From NCBI GenBank assembly GCA_021904315.1, contig CM038917.1:9160041-9224040 (forward strand): a DNA stretch of 64,000 bases, read 5' to 3'. Position 1 is the first letter of the stretch; each line of letters starts with the position of its first letter. The position numbers were made by a program, and so were the translations under genes. The DNA is from Sphagnum magellanicum. Lineage: Eukaryota; Streptophyta; Sphagnopsida; Sphagnales; Sphagnaceae. The notes under the pieces are model-generated. The model did no database searches. It was not told the DNA's origin and saw only the letters and a list, made by a program, of their open reading frames with translations. Of the stretch, positions 1-13,848 are shown piece by piece.

Positions 1-1814
<1,814 letters not shown>

Positions 1815-1833
<19 letters not shown>

Positions 1834-2330
1834 CTATCATCTCTTCACTTATAAGGTTATCAAGTCTTGGAAATCGAAAAATGTTTTTCAAACTAAAATT
1901 GAAAAATTTGACAAAAACAATTTCCCACGTGTGGAAATTTAGGATTATGAATTTTTTGATGGGGAAAGGCTATTGGGAGTTCATAATTAGTAATGAAAAA
2001 GAACCTCTTCTCCCAAAAAACCCCCACACAACAACAAATTCAAACTAATGAAACTTGGCATGAAAAAACAAGGAAAATTTTGTATTGATTTTTTTGTGAA
2101 TGTGTTCGATTCCATGATTTTGTTTATTCAAGATGAAAAATCACCCAAGCAAGCTTGGGATACATTGGTGAAGATGTATAACACCAATACATAAACCCGC
2201 AAAATGCAGCTCAAACAAAAATTACATAATCTACAGAAAAAAAAATGTACATCAATGACTATTTTACAAAGGTGAAAAACCTTTGTAGAATCTGGGAAAA
2301 CTTGAAAGAAAGCGTTTGAAGATTGTGAAA
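1815..2330 (+). pseudogene. Copia gag (UBN2-type) N-terminal fragment, opposite orientation
   Basis: Plus-strand translation gives a Copia gag-like run: RIMNFLMGKGYWEFI near 1,945-1,985, a WHEK-type segment near 2,050, then, across frameshifts and stops, segments equivalent to the gag motifs AW-DTL (near 2,150) and MQLK-KLHNL (near 2,200-2,240). It ends before a zinc knuckle. It lies head to head with the minus-strand zinc knuckle, protease and integrase, so the two halves of one element may have been separated by an inversion, or two elements may abut. No intact frame remains. Confidence 0.7.
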
Positions 2331-3550
2331 CGCAAATACATTATCAAGATTTTCATACAAAAGTTTGGTATGTAATCATGTATTTAATACCATACAAAAT
2401 ATTATACGAAATACATACATATACGACAAACCTATGTATAATATAAAATTTTGTATAATATTCAAAACATGCATACATATGTAAGGTCCATCTTGTTCAA
2501 CCCTAACCCTAACTCTAATCCAACAAACATGAAGAAGAAAAACCCTAATTTTAACCCTAAAAACCCAAGGAAAGAAATAAAATCATTTTTTGAAACAAAT
2601 CATTTGTGAAACCTCAAAAATACATTGAGTGTTGCCTTGAGAGATGGTGGACTTTGTCTTTCTCAAAATATATTTGTTCCACTTCAAAATTCGTTTTGAT
2701 GTCTTCTAAATGTAAACTTTTGTCATAGCAACTTTGCAAAACTACATCGCTCACATGTGACCATGTATTGATTTGAAATTGTGATAAAACATGAAAAACT
2801 ATGTCTACTACCATCTTTCAAAATTTCAGCTCATTTGATTCCATAAAATGATAGATCTTACTATTTCCTTGAAATCACCTCAAACTAGGACCTAAACACA
2901 AAATGACTTATAACCTGTTCTCAACAACTCCAAATTCCTTGAGATCTGAAGCGACATATTAAATATATGTCTTCTATATATATTCAAAATTTTAACTCTA
3001 TTAATGATTACCACAAAGAGTTATCACTTTTCTTTAAAACTAACTTCAAAATTGAAGTTGAAACTTTAGATATTTGGATCTCTCTTAATACATATCCAAA
3101 TGACATGAAATTTCTTTCACGTATATTATTTTTTATGATTTATGATCCCAAAGCAATAGATTCAAAGATGCTCAAACAAAGGAGATATGACCAAAAAACT
3201 AGATCTAACATAGAATATTCAAAAGCTCATAACTCTCACAAAACATATCCATTTCTTTTGGAATTTTGAAAATAGAAGCGTCTTATAATCTTATATAATC
3301 TCGCCAAGTTTCACTCCAAGATCTTTTCACATTAGATTTAGATTTAGATTTAAAGATCTAAATTTTACAAGCTTTGATATGTCAATCTCCTTTCACCTCT
3401 TTTCTTTTCTTTTCTTTCTCTTGACATTTTTTCCTTTCCTCGTTTCTCTTTTGCACTTGACAAACTCCTATGATATTACTAAAAATTATCAAGTTCTAGT
3501 TTTATAAACTTTCTAGCTCTAGATTTCTTTCAACTCTCTCATCAAACAAC
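2331..3550. other. AT-rich spacer, probably Copia leader or debris
   Basis: No gene is recognisable. A short cluster of CCCTAA-type telomere-like motifs lies at about 2,500-2,570. A small open frame at 2,967-3,269 has no recognised family. The stretch lies between the displaced gag fragment and a primer-binding-site-like sequence, so it may be part of the same broken Copia element. Confidence 0.5.
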
Positions 3551-3554
3551 TTAA

Positions 3555-3566
3555 GCTCTAATACCA
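3555..3566 (-). other. Putative tRNA-Met primer binding site (Copia)
   Basis: On the minus strand this reads TGGTATTAGAGC, one base from the usual plant retrotransposon initiator-Met primer site TGGTATCAGAGC. It sits immediately inside a terminus ending ...TTAACA, as expected next to a 5' LTR of a minus-strand element. Confidence 0.6.
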
Positions 3567-3960
3567 TGTTAACAAATAAAAGATCTAATCAAGTACAAAC
3601 ATAACTCTTTATTGAAAGGAAACTAAAACATGATGCTCACAACATGGAACATAACATTAAGAACTTTTCAAGGTTTTTGTCACATGAAATACACAAACTT
3701 ATGCAATGAAAAAAAGAGAACCAAACCATCATCACCAAGGTATTAAACTAAAAGATCGAACCTCAAATAACCAAACTAATATAGTTAAAGAAAGTAATTC
3801 AACCTTGTGAAAGTAACCTAGTTACTTTCCTACTCCAATAACTAATGAAACTCAACTAGTTGAGTTTAATTCTCAACATAATTTAATTATACTTTAAACT
3901 AAACATAATATGTTTTAAAACAAACCATATAAAACCAAAATGAATTTTTAAAATCCTAAT
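3567..3960 (-). repeat. Putative 5' LTR of minus-strand Copia element (outer end not defined)
   Basis: The stretch begins (plus strand) with TGTTAACA directly beside the primer-binding-site-like sequence, which is the LTR boundary signature. It has the A-rich content typical of Copia LTRs. I could not find a matching LTR or the outer border, so the end coordinate is approximate and the call rests mainly on the primer site. Confidence 0.4.
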
Positions 3961-4065
3961 AAGCCCATAATATGAACAAACATATGTTTAATATACCTTG
4001 AATACAAATTAAATACCTTAATATGCCATGAATACAAGTTAATATATGTTTAACATACCTTGAAG

Positions 4066-4290
4066 TAACTAAGTTGCAACCAATTTTGTTACTAAATGAA
4101 TGTAGGGGCATGTTCTTGGATGAAAAATCCAATAATTTGGTCAAAATGGATAGATGTGCAATTTTATAGTTGCACCATAGTCGCAAAAATATTAATAATT
4201 TAAAAGGATGGTGACTAGTTGTAAAAATGATAAAACATAGTTACAATTGATAAATAATCACATGTAGTCACAAATTCAATGGTAACATAA
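4066..4290. repeat. CACTA-type subterminal repeat remnant
   Basis: Short repeats such as AGTTGCA, TAGTCGCAAAAAT, GTGACTAGTTGTAAAAAT and TAGTCACAA recur within about 200 bp. The same GCGACT/GTTGCA vocabulary forms the subterminal regions of the CACTA element at 16,735-27,040. No terminal inverted repeat was found here, so this is probably a fragment of a related element. Confidence 0.35.
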
Positions 4291-4394
4291 TATAAAATTT
4301 CTAATGGTTATGATTACATTCAAGATAGTTATTTAATTTCCAAAGTAATAGACTATAAAGAAAGTGTCTTTGTTCAAGATGTGTGTGCATGGAG

Positions 4395-6240
4395 ATGGTA
4401 GTGGGTGTATTTAATGAAATGAATGCAACCTAGCAACGACCTCCAAATGGCTTCGATCATGTTTGATCATGTCAAACACTTGGAAGATTGGACAACATTC
4501 ACCTACCATGTGTATGATCCATTCTACTATAAGGTGATTGTGATTGCCGTATGTGACATGCAATTTGGGGACATTGAGGTTTAGTGTGTCATGTGCCGAA
4601 AATTAAACAAGGTGATGGCAAATAATGGTGTTCCCAATCCAAACTTCTAGGGATTAATGGTTGACAAAGCTCAGGCCAATTGGAATGTAATTTGAATTGT
4701 TTATGATAACGGTGATCCAAGTGAACCGATGGTTTATAAAAAACGAACTTGTTTTTTTCACTATAATTAATCTTTGGACATACACACAAAACAATAAATG
4801 AAGCGAGAGATGTGAAAACAACATAAGACATTGTGTTATGAATACAAAAACATTATTTATTTAGAAAAAGTAGATGTTCAATATGTAATAATCCATTGTT
4901 GGTGGTATTCCTCCAGAGGAGCTAATGGAGCTAGACTTCCATTATTGGAAAATTTGCTTAGTTTTTGGTATTTTCAAGTCAAACAATGTGGAGGATTTAT
5001 GATACATGTCCCACACATCTCTTTTCACATCCCATCTAATTCACAAGTTCAAATCCAAGGTATGATTCATTTTAAATCAACATAATAAACATTTAATTTT
5101 TCTTACAAAAATTCACTTTGGGAGAGCTTGCAAACATGCCCACGTGGAACTTTTTAAAAATAGTGCACAATGTATGGTTTCAATAGTCGGGGAAAAGGGG
5201 AACTTCCTTGTATGTTGCAACATCAAATGACTATGTTTGGCCTTTCAAACAATTGACATTGTATTTTCATTTCAAGCAGGGTGGTCACCCAGGTCAAGGG
5301 CCTAATAAAAGCAAGTTGCTCTTGTGTAAAGCAACCCAATTAGGTGATCCAAAGCAATTTACAAACGCAGTTCTAAAATATGCCCTAGAATTGTCTTGCG
5401 TAGCTAGAATCACATACATGTATGGTGAGGAGATTTTTAGTTCCTGCAAATGAAAGGCAAACCTAGCCCCCAAATTAAAAGGGGATTCACATAAACGACC
5501 ATGTGAATTTTTTCATCCATGCAATTGGCAAATCAAATGTGCAAATTGAACAACTTACGGCCAATCAAGTTCATGGAGATGTTAAGGTTCTTGAGGCTCC
5601 ATGTGGAGATGGAGTTTGGCATATATAACTATGCCCCCTTACATTGCATGTTCAATGTTTTGCATTACAAAAAACCACCAAGCATTCTTATGCTATAAGG
5701 ATAATTACAAAGCCAACTTCAATTAGTGTCCCTACCCCAACTTATAATTATCCAAGGTTGTGGTTTCATTCCTTGGTGCACCCATAAATTAAGTTGCACA
5801 AGTTTTGGTTTTGTGCAAATGATTTGAATCGATGCATTAGTAGTATGAAGCACAAGTATGTAGTCGATAAATCATTGCTTTAAAGATTTGACCCATTCAA
5901 GTCAAAACAAATCTTATGCAAGATGAAATCAAGTTTTTTGAGGAAGTAAGATTTGTTTTGAATAAGCAACAACCTATTTTTTTTCAAAATATATTTGGAG
6001 AAAAAAGTGCCATTCCTATAAATAGGCTAGTGGATGAAATGTCGTGGCCAACAACATCTAGTGGTAAGGCTATTCGTTGGATTATGATGTCAAATCTATA
6101 CTACAATTAGTGGGAGGTTGATCAATTTCTTGAAGCAACTATAAACACACCATTAAAGGTTCCCCTTCTTGGGCATGGATGAATATATAAAATTTTATCT
6201 AGCCAAAATCCAAACAAGAGGTAATATGAAATTACAACGG
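4395..6240 (+). pseudogene. Decayed DDE-transposase-like coding region (MULE-like, family uncertain)
   Basis: One plus-strand frame can be followed through several stops from about 4,420 to 5,085. It gives protein-like text including FDHVKHLEDWTTFTYHVYD, then VCDMQ, then VDKAQANW and a WWYSS segment. A second run at about 5,110-5,560 contains VHNVWFQ, DYVWPFKQ and a GQGPNK segment, and a third at 5,916-6,110 is intact for 64 codons. The layout (aspartate followed by a later D-x-x-Q-A-N motif, then an aromatic-rich region) resembles MULE-like transposases, but I cannot prove the family. At least six stops and frame changes show it is non-functional. Confidence 0.45.
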
Positions 6241-9200
6241 GGAACTTCTTAACTTGCACTTGTTTGGATTTTGTAATTATGATTTCTAGTTTTTTAGGTT
6301 GACGAGGGAAATGGGTGCCTTATAAACACATGTACTATGTATTACAATATGTCATGTTTTGTGGGGAGTTTGAAAATTTCATCCATTTCCCAACTTGAAG
6401 CTATGATGAAGTTTGTCGCTTATTAGTTCATGATCTAACTTCTATATAGGTAGGAAGACACTTTTGAATTGTCACAAAAAAAACAAATACATGAACATTG
6501 TCAATTTTAACGCTCGTGATGATGCAATCTATTTGGCTTTTAGACTAAAATTTGCAAACAATGTTACTACTATGGTTTCATAAAAAAATTCAATAATTGT
6601 TCATTCAACATCTTGCTTGGTATGAATGATGTTTCCGTATTATATAGAAATTAGTTATCAGATTAAGTTAAATGTAACTAATAATTTAAAACATTATATT
6701 GAAAAATTATGGGAAACGATTTTGAACTTTCAATTGTGGGTACCGACAACATATTATCATAAATACAATATTTTGTCCATTAGGATGAATATTTTGTAAC
6801 ACAAAAAAAATATCCTTACCACATAAGTAGAATATTTTGTCCATGTGTATGGAATATTTTTATTTACATAGAGAAAATATTTGGCATATGTGGAAAATAT
6901 ATTCTTTAAAAATTTTATGCAATTCACAAAAGTTCAGTTCACATGTTTGTTGTTCACCATTCGCAAATCACTGTTCATGTTCATGCACTCACACACTAGT
7001 GATGTTGTTGAGATTTAAACAATCAATATTAGGCATATATACATCACGATTTACACAACGGATGATGGTGTAAGATTGTTATTTTCTCTAATTTCTAGAA
7101 GTTTTTTTTCACAAATTGCATCCTCTCTTCCCTTGAATTTTTTTGAAATGAAATATTAATAAGTCCTTGTTTTTCATTGTCTGTCATTTTGCACAAAAAA
7201 TTGAAGTGCAATCGAAACGAAAATATGTAAACTAAAACAAGAAAGAAAAATTAATAAATGCAACACGAGACTATGAAGTTAAGATGTGCCAAGGTTTGGA
7301 ACACTACAAATGAACATTATAGTTCAAGAACAAGAGGTAAATTATGGGAACAAATATGAATACAACTTGATGACATGTGTATCCAAGTTGTTATGAGCAT
7401 AATTAACATTATCATTTCTACAACCATACCTATTGTACTTAATTTGCCAAATTACATATAGGTTCATCCAATGACTTGTTGGGAACCGTCATCCAACACA
7501 GGTGGCCTACTCTTTAACATGGGTTTTTTTTAAATCCCTTAAATTTTGTTCTAAAAGGAAAATTTTGATTTATAAAGCCCAACCCTTTCCGTGTTAAAAT
7601 AAGGGGGAAGTCTTTACATGCAAGGTAAAACATGGGTGTTGTACTTATGTGCATCCTTTTTCCTCAAGTTTTACCCAACATAAAAACCTAGCCCAAAATT
7701 TCTTTACATTGGGAGAACCTAGATATTCATGGCTACATTTTTTTATATCAACTTAAGAAGGCATGGGGGAGGGAGGCGGTTTGAAGGTAAAGAAGGGACA
7801 CATAACATAGGTGTGGGAGTCCAATGGTTTGTGCATTAGAGCTTTTACATACATGGCTTGTGGGAGAAGAGATGTAAAAGGTCCAAGGAAAAGAAAAGGA
7901 AAAGAAACAACTTCTTTTAAGGAATAAAAACAAAATTCCTAATCAAATTTATTACATTTTGGTTAATAGTGTAATGCCATTCTTGGAAATTGGGAAGGAA
8001 ATTACACTTTATAAAGCCCACCCAAAATAGACAATTTTTTTGGGTCAAACCTTTATATATGAAGGGAGGCATTGTTATAAGTGCCTCCCCTTTCATAAAA
8101 ATTGAAGTGCATTATTATAAGGACAACCTAGATGCATTCAAATGAATGTTGTAGATGACCCTACAACAAATCTTTCATACTTTAGGGATATTACATGTAA
8201 TTTTCCACACCTTTAAAAAAATAAAATGAGAAATATCAAAGAGTGAAAATTTGTGTTTGGGGAGGCCTTCCAAACTACACTACAATTTCTAATTGAAAAT
8301 TTTATTTATTTTGGCTAGTTTAAGGTTTATTGTTAATTCTAGTTGATTTTAGTCCCAATTATAGTTTGGTTACTAAGGTAAGTTGATAGTCAATTTTACA
8401 ACAAGCTAGTTTTAGAGTTGGAATTACTGTAGTAGAAAAAAGTTTGATGCAAAACTTGAATAGACCCAATTAGTAATGTTGATATGTGAAAAAAATAGTA
8501 GAAACGTACCAATGGCTCAAAATAAAATTTCAAGGTCTAGTTTTAAAGTTTTGTTGCTTTGAATTTTTATGGCACCATTGATTTTTTCATTTATACTTTT
8601 GGTCTTTCAAGCTTTTGGTTTGTCTAAGTGTTTTTATTTTGTCTCCAATTTTTGGTCCTTAAAGATTTTGATCCCTCTTTATTGTGTTTTATGTTTTGTT
8701 ATACATTTGTGAGTTTAAACTTTTGATTATTTGAAGTGTTTTTTTTTCCCTCGACAAATCTAACATGCAAGAGTGGTGGGTAGCTTGTGCATTTCCAAGG
8801 TTTGGTGGCGTTTCATTGTAATTTAAGCCATAATAATGTAACATTGTGGTGTAGCAATAGTGGCATGTTCGCAACCAAGTTTTGGATTATTAGTTCCAAC
8901 TTTCTATGAGGCCCAATGTTTGTGTATCTATTGATGGTAAAGGAAGATGTGTGGAGATTATTGCAATGATAATGACCATTCTACAAAAGCTTAAGTGTAA
9001 GGGACTTCGGGTTAACTTTGTAAGTTTGGTTTGGGTTTTATGAAGTTTTTATTTCTTACAAATGAAACACATTTTTAAAACTTCATTTGCTAATCATGGA
9101 GTTTTCGGTGATAAAACTACATGAACTTTATATTCAACAAGGTTATTGTATATAAATATGTGCAATGCTGGCATTAAGAAGGCCTTAGTTATTAATGGAT

Positions 9201-9849
9201 GAAACCATGGTGAACAATAACACTACTTTTAGTGTCAAACAAACATCAATTGGTTCAATTTTGTTGATTTTTATTATTAAAGAATAAATTTTAGTCTTGT
9301 AATGATAAAGCTCTTATATTTGTACTCGATTTCTTTTGTTACTTTAGTATTCACTTTGCTATATTAATAAATTTTGACAAGAAAATAGTCACATAATCTT
9401 TTTCAAAAATGGATCATGATCTAAAGTTTTATTAAGGTGACTCAATTTAATTTGTGTGAAAGTGAACTACTGGCCATAAAATTTTAGGGTGGAGGCACTT
9501 AATAATGTTACCATACCCTAAACCAACATCTATAGTGGCTACATGTCACCACTCAAAATAGGGTGAAGAATGGATTGTACTTTATTGTTGAGGGAACCTA
9601 TCCTATATAGTTTTAAACTTTGATCATATACATGTTCAAAACATTTCCAAGTATGCAAAATATGCTTCAATATTTTGGATTCTTCCCAATTCCAACTTAA
9701 TGTTTACAAGTTTGAATTAGCCCAACATTTATTTTGTGAATTTGTCAATTCAATTTAGTTAGCCATACTTTCAACTATTGGATGTCAAGGTATGATTACA
9801 AGGTAAACTTTTTATAATTAAGAAACTTGCAAGAATAATTGAAGATAAT
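6241..9849. other. AT-rich intergenic spacer, nothing identified
   Basis: About 3.6 kb of low-GC sequence with no long open frame, no clear repeat structure and no recognised motif. Short open frames here do not translate into any family I know. Confidence 0.6.
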
Positions 9850-10669
9850 TGTCACAACCCCACTTTGAAGGAAGTGTGAGGTCGCCTGAGCACTCCTGAA
9901 AATGGGACTTGGGAGTCCTCTGAGACTTTTGAAAATTTAAAACTCAATTGCATGGGTCAAAACACCTTGCATTGAGATGTTTTTTATACCGTTGGAAAAG
10001 TCTTGAAGTGTAAATTTTCAAATTGGCCTCGCATGAGCCATTTGGACATCGAAAGCACAAGTTATAGGCGAAAGAAGGGTCGGGAGTCAAACTGGCAGTT
10101 TGACTCCCGACCACTAAAAGTCGAGAATCGACCCGATCCCGGTGGTGTAGGTGGAGTGCAACACATCATTGGAAAGCTCTCAAGGAGAGTTACAAGTTTT
10201 CTTTAGACCTCGTCCCAATTGGAGGTCAAAATGAGAAGTTATGAACGCCCAAAGTCCTGGGAATCCAAACCGGAATAGTTTTGGGACTCCATTTTGGGAG
10301 TCCCGGGAAAAAGTGCCATTCAGATGCAAGTGCGGCAGAGAGACGTAGAGAATACTATATGGGGGAAGGTGGTGGCTTCCTCCGAGTCCGGGCCGTGGTG
10401 AATCAAGTGAGTGCAAGGTTGCCCATGGCTTATCCCAACACTAAAAGTGTGGAAAATGAGTTCTAACCAACTTGTTGGTTGATGTTAGATGCAGGACCCA
10501 ATAACTAAATAGCTTGTCCCTCATCCTAGTCTAATCCCGGAGCTTTCAACACGCCCCTTTCACCCCTTTTAGTGCTAGAAGTTGGGAGTGGCACCAAGTT
10601 CCAACTATTTCCGCTCTTTAATGTAATTAGACCCTTTTTAAGTCTAATAAGGAACTTGGGGGCGCGTCA
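9850..10669 (+). mobile_element. Solo LTR (copy 1) of the Gypsy family at 19,284-26,407
   Basis: It begins TGTCACAACCCC and ends GGGGGCGCGTCA, matching the termini of the full-length element's LTR (TGTCGCAACCCT ... GTGCGTCA). Internal landmarks occur in the same order: the CTCGCATGAGCCATTTGGACATC block, the paired GAGTC/GACTC block near 10,080-10,115, the TATA-like segment with GGGGGAAGGTGGTGGCTTCC near 10,350-10,380, and the CAACACGCCCC segment near 10,548. Flanks ATAAT (9,845-9,849) and ATCAT (10,670-10,674) look like a 5-bp target duplication with one change. No internal retroelement sequence follows, so it is a solo LTR left by recombination. Confidence 0.88.
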
Positions 10670-12833
10670 ATCATTGACCAATAATGACTAAAATGAAACC
10701 TTTTTATTATTTACCCTATGTTCAATGCCTTTGAAAACATCTTAATTAAGAGACATTTGAAATCCTTATTTGTAATTGGTAAAATCTCATGTCCCAAAGG
10801 CCAAAAAATAACACACAACATGAAGAAATGGTGTCATCACAAACCATGAGCCAAAAAATCACCTAGTTTATTCCATGGTTGAAACAACAAAACGCAAGTG
10901 TGACAATTTCAAAAGTTCCATGTTGGCACCATGGTTGCTTTTGCATATTTCAACAAATCACAATCACAACAAACAAAACAATGACATCGAAACCCTGTAA
11001 TTAAATTACTTGTTGCCATTTTTGCTTATGCGAGTAAAAAAAGTGAAGCTAGAATTGAATTGATATCGATGCAAAGAGTTGTTAAACACAAAAAGTTGCG
11101 TAAAAAATAAAGTTGGGGATGAATTACAACAATTTCTGAAACATTTTCACTCACATCAAGGTCATAAATCACATGCTTATGGATGTATTTTGAGATGAAG
11201 CAGGGGATGAATTATAACAATTTTTTAAGCACTTTCACTATTATCATAATCCCAATTTACATGTTTGTGGATGTAATTTGGGGTAGTGTTGATTATGTGT
11301 TCTATCATGATTCAAAAATGTTTATTTTAAAGGTGCTTATAAAATCAATTGCATTTATTCAACGTTCATTTGTATTTAACATATGTTTACTTTGCACCTT
11401 GGCACATGTGAAATAACTTTTTTAAACAAGTTGTCCATTTCTATTAAGATCATGAAAACAAAAGCATAAGATGCTAAGTGCACATTTCACAAGGAAGATT
11501 ATTGTTAAATTTAGGATGTAATCTATGATTTTCTAAAAATTAAATAAAAATAATTTTACAAAAGTCCAAAATTAATTATTTCACTTTAAATAGGTTCAAA
11601 ATCCTCTTGTCTTTTTCACAAAAGTAAGTTTGTGATAAAAATAAAAAATACTTATTGCCAAACTCTTTATTTTGACAACTCAACAAGGAGAAGTTAATAC
11701 TTAATGAACCTTGAAGCCAATAACCCAGTCTCTCCTTTGCAAACAGGGCCAAGAAAGACCATATACATATTATATATATACTCATTGTGTACATACATAT
11801 TTATTGTAGGTTAATGAACATGTACGTACGTATGTAAAGAAAGTAGAAGCATAATTTTTAAGGGTTTTTTTAGAGCATTATCATCTCATTGGGGCAATGG
11901 ACAAATTCCTACATATTTGTCCTTGTTGGACGTCTTGAAGAATTGCACTTGGCTTTTGGTCTTGCGTTTGATTTTGCTTTATGGGATACGAAATGAGGAT
12001 ATTTTAGGTGGTTATAGGAGATGAACAATGAAAGCATTGAAATTAAGGCTAAAAGGTGACAAGAGCTGAAGTCAATGGAACTTAATTCAATTCCAATTCT
12101 CGTAGTGTAGCATCCTCGTTAGAGATTTGACTTCGTGAAATCCAACCCTAGAGAAGCTCCAACAGGGGCCAACCACAGTTTGAAAAAGAAAGGTTCATGT
12201 TTCATTTGTAATGTTTTTGTTGTCAGAACTGAAATGAGGGTTACCTTATTTATGCCATCTCTCAGTTCAATTCTTTTTAGGTTATTTCTTTTCAATATCA
12301 AGGATGTTTCAGCACTTATGATGATTTTTTTGTCGAATTTGATGGCAATGTGAACAATTTTTTAGTTATATTGTTGAACCTCTACGCAAGTTAGAAACAA
12401 AGCATGGTTGGAAAACCTTAAATTAGAGTGACCACATTCTATTGGGGAACTATGATGTTGTGAGGTTTTGAAGGCATCTTTGAATTTCTATGTACTAATA
12501 CTATTTTTATACACACCTCCCTTTTTTCACACAAACCCAAAAATAAATTCGGGTTCTGGATGAAAGTGAAATATGAAGCTGGAGGTTATTCAACATTTGT
12601 TTGGAACCAACTATTGGATGCATTTGTTTAATAGTGAAAGGTTGTTTTGAATACTTGACAAAAGTGATGGTTTAACATTTTATTGATGACACTCTTAAGG
12701 ATATGGCCACATGCATTCTTGTTTTGTTAGTTCTAGTTTTTCTTGAAGTAACATAACAATTACTTCAAAATGTTTTTGGGGTTTTTTTCTATAGTCTCTC
12801 ATAGCTCTGAGGTCTTAATAGAAAGGACTGTTA
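10670..12833. other. Intergenic spacer, nothing identified
   Basis: AT-rich sequence between the two solo LTRs. No coding family or clear repeat was seen. The segment near 12,640-12,800 shows weak resemblance to 14,400-14,550 (shared TGACACTC and CCACATGC landmarks), which could be an old duplication. Confidence 0.5.
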
Positions 12834-13748
12834 TGTCACAACCCTAGCCTTAAGCTCGCGACCAAGGCAAGGGCTTGCAAGCTTGTGAGCCAAGAGGGAA
12901 GCCCAGGGGTCACATTTCATGCTCCCAAGAATACAAAAGAGTGTGTGAGGGAATGAATCTTCACACTCTCAAGTGAACTCCCATTTTGGGAGTTGGAGTC
13001 CCAATGGACTCCCGAATTTTCAAAGGTCAAATGTAAGGGTCAAAACCCATTGGATTGAAGAGTTCTTTATATCATTGAAAAGCTACTGAAACGTAAATGT
13101 CTAAAATGGGCTCGCATGACCCATTTAAACATCTAAAATGGAAGTTATGGCCAAAAGAAAGGTTGGGAGTCAAATTGGCAGTTTGACTCCCGACCATTAA
13201 AAGTCGGGAATTGACCCAATTTCCTTGCGTGTAGGTGGCGTGCAATATATTGCTGGAAATCTCTTGACGATGGCTACAACTTTGTTTTAAACCTCATCTC
13301 AATTGGAGGTTTGCAAACAAAATTATGGTGCCCCAAAGTTGCAGGAGTCCCAACTTTGGGAATTTCGGGACTCCCATTTGGGAATCCCAAGACAAAATGC
13401 CATTTGGATGTGGGCCTCATGGAGAGGCACAAAATATACTATAAGGGGGAAGGTGGTGGCTTCCCCCAAGTCCGGGCCATGGTGAATCTTGTGAATCCGA
13501 ATTTGCTCGTGACTCGTCCTAGCACCAAAAGTGCTCCAAGTATGCACTAACCAACTTCTTGTTTGGTTTTGTGCAAATCCGTGTGAGTGATTAGTTGTTT
13601 GTCCTTCTTCCAAGTCCCATCGTGGAGCTCCAACACGCCCCTCTACCCCCAAAGTGTTGCGAACCAAGGAACGTGCCCCAACTCCTTGCTCTTCCGTTTT
13701 CATTTCAGATTCACATTTGAATCTACCAAGGAGCTTGGGGGCGCGTCA
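12834..13748 (+). mobile_element. Solo LTR (copy 2) of the same Gypsy family
   Basis: It starts TGTCACAACCCTAGCCTTA and ends GGGGGCGCGTCA, with the whole LTR body recognisable, including the AAATGGGCTCGCATGACCCA block, the ATATACTATAAGGGGGAAGG promoter-like block near 13,435 and the CCAACACGCCCCTCTACCCC block near 13,630. Flanks TGTTA (12,829-12,833) and TGTAA (13,749-13,753) form a likely 5-bp target duplication with one mismatch. It is closer to the young element than copy 1, and no internal retroelement region is attached. Confidence 0.9.
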
Positions 13749-13848
13749 TGTAAACTGCAAAAATGGTAGAAAATGATTGGAGTTGGGGGTAGAAACTAGA
13801 AACACTACAAATGTAGAAAGCCGTAGGTTGTAAAATGTTATGTGCACA

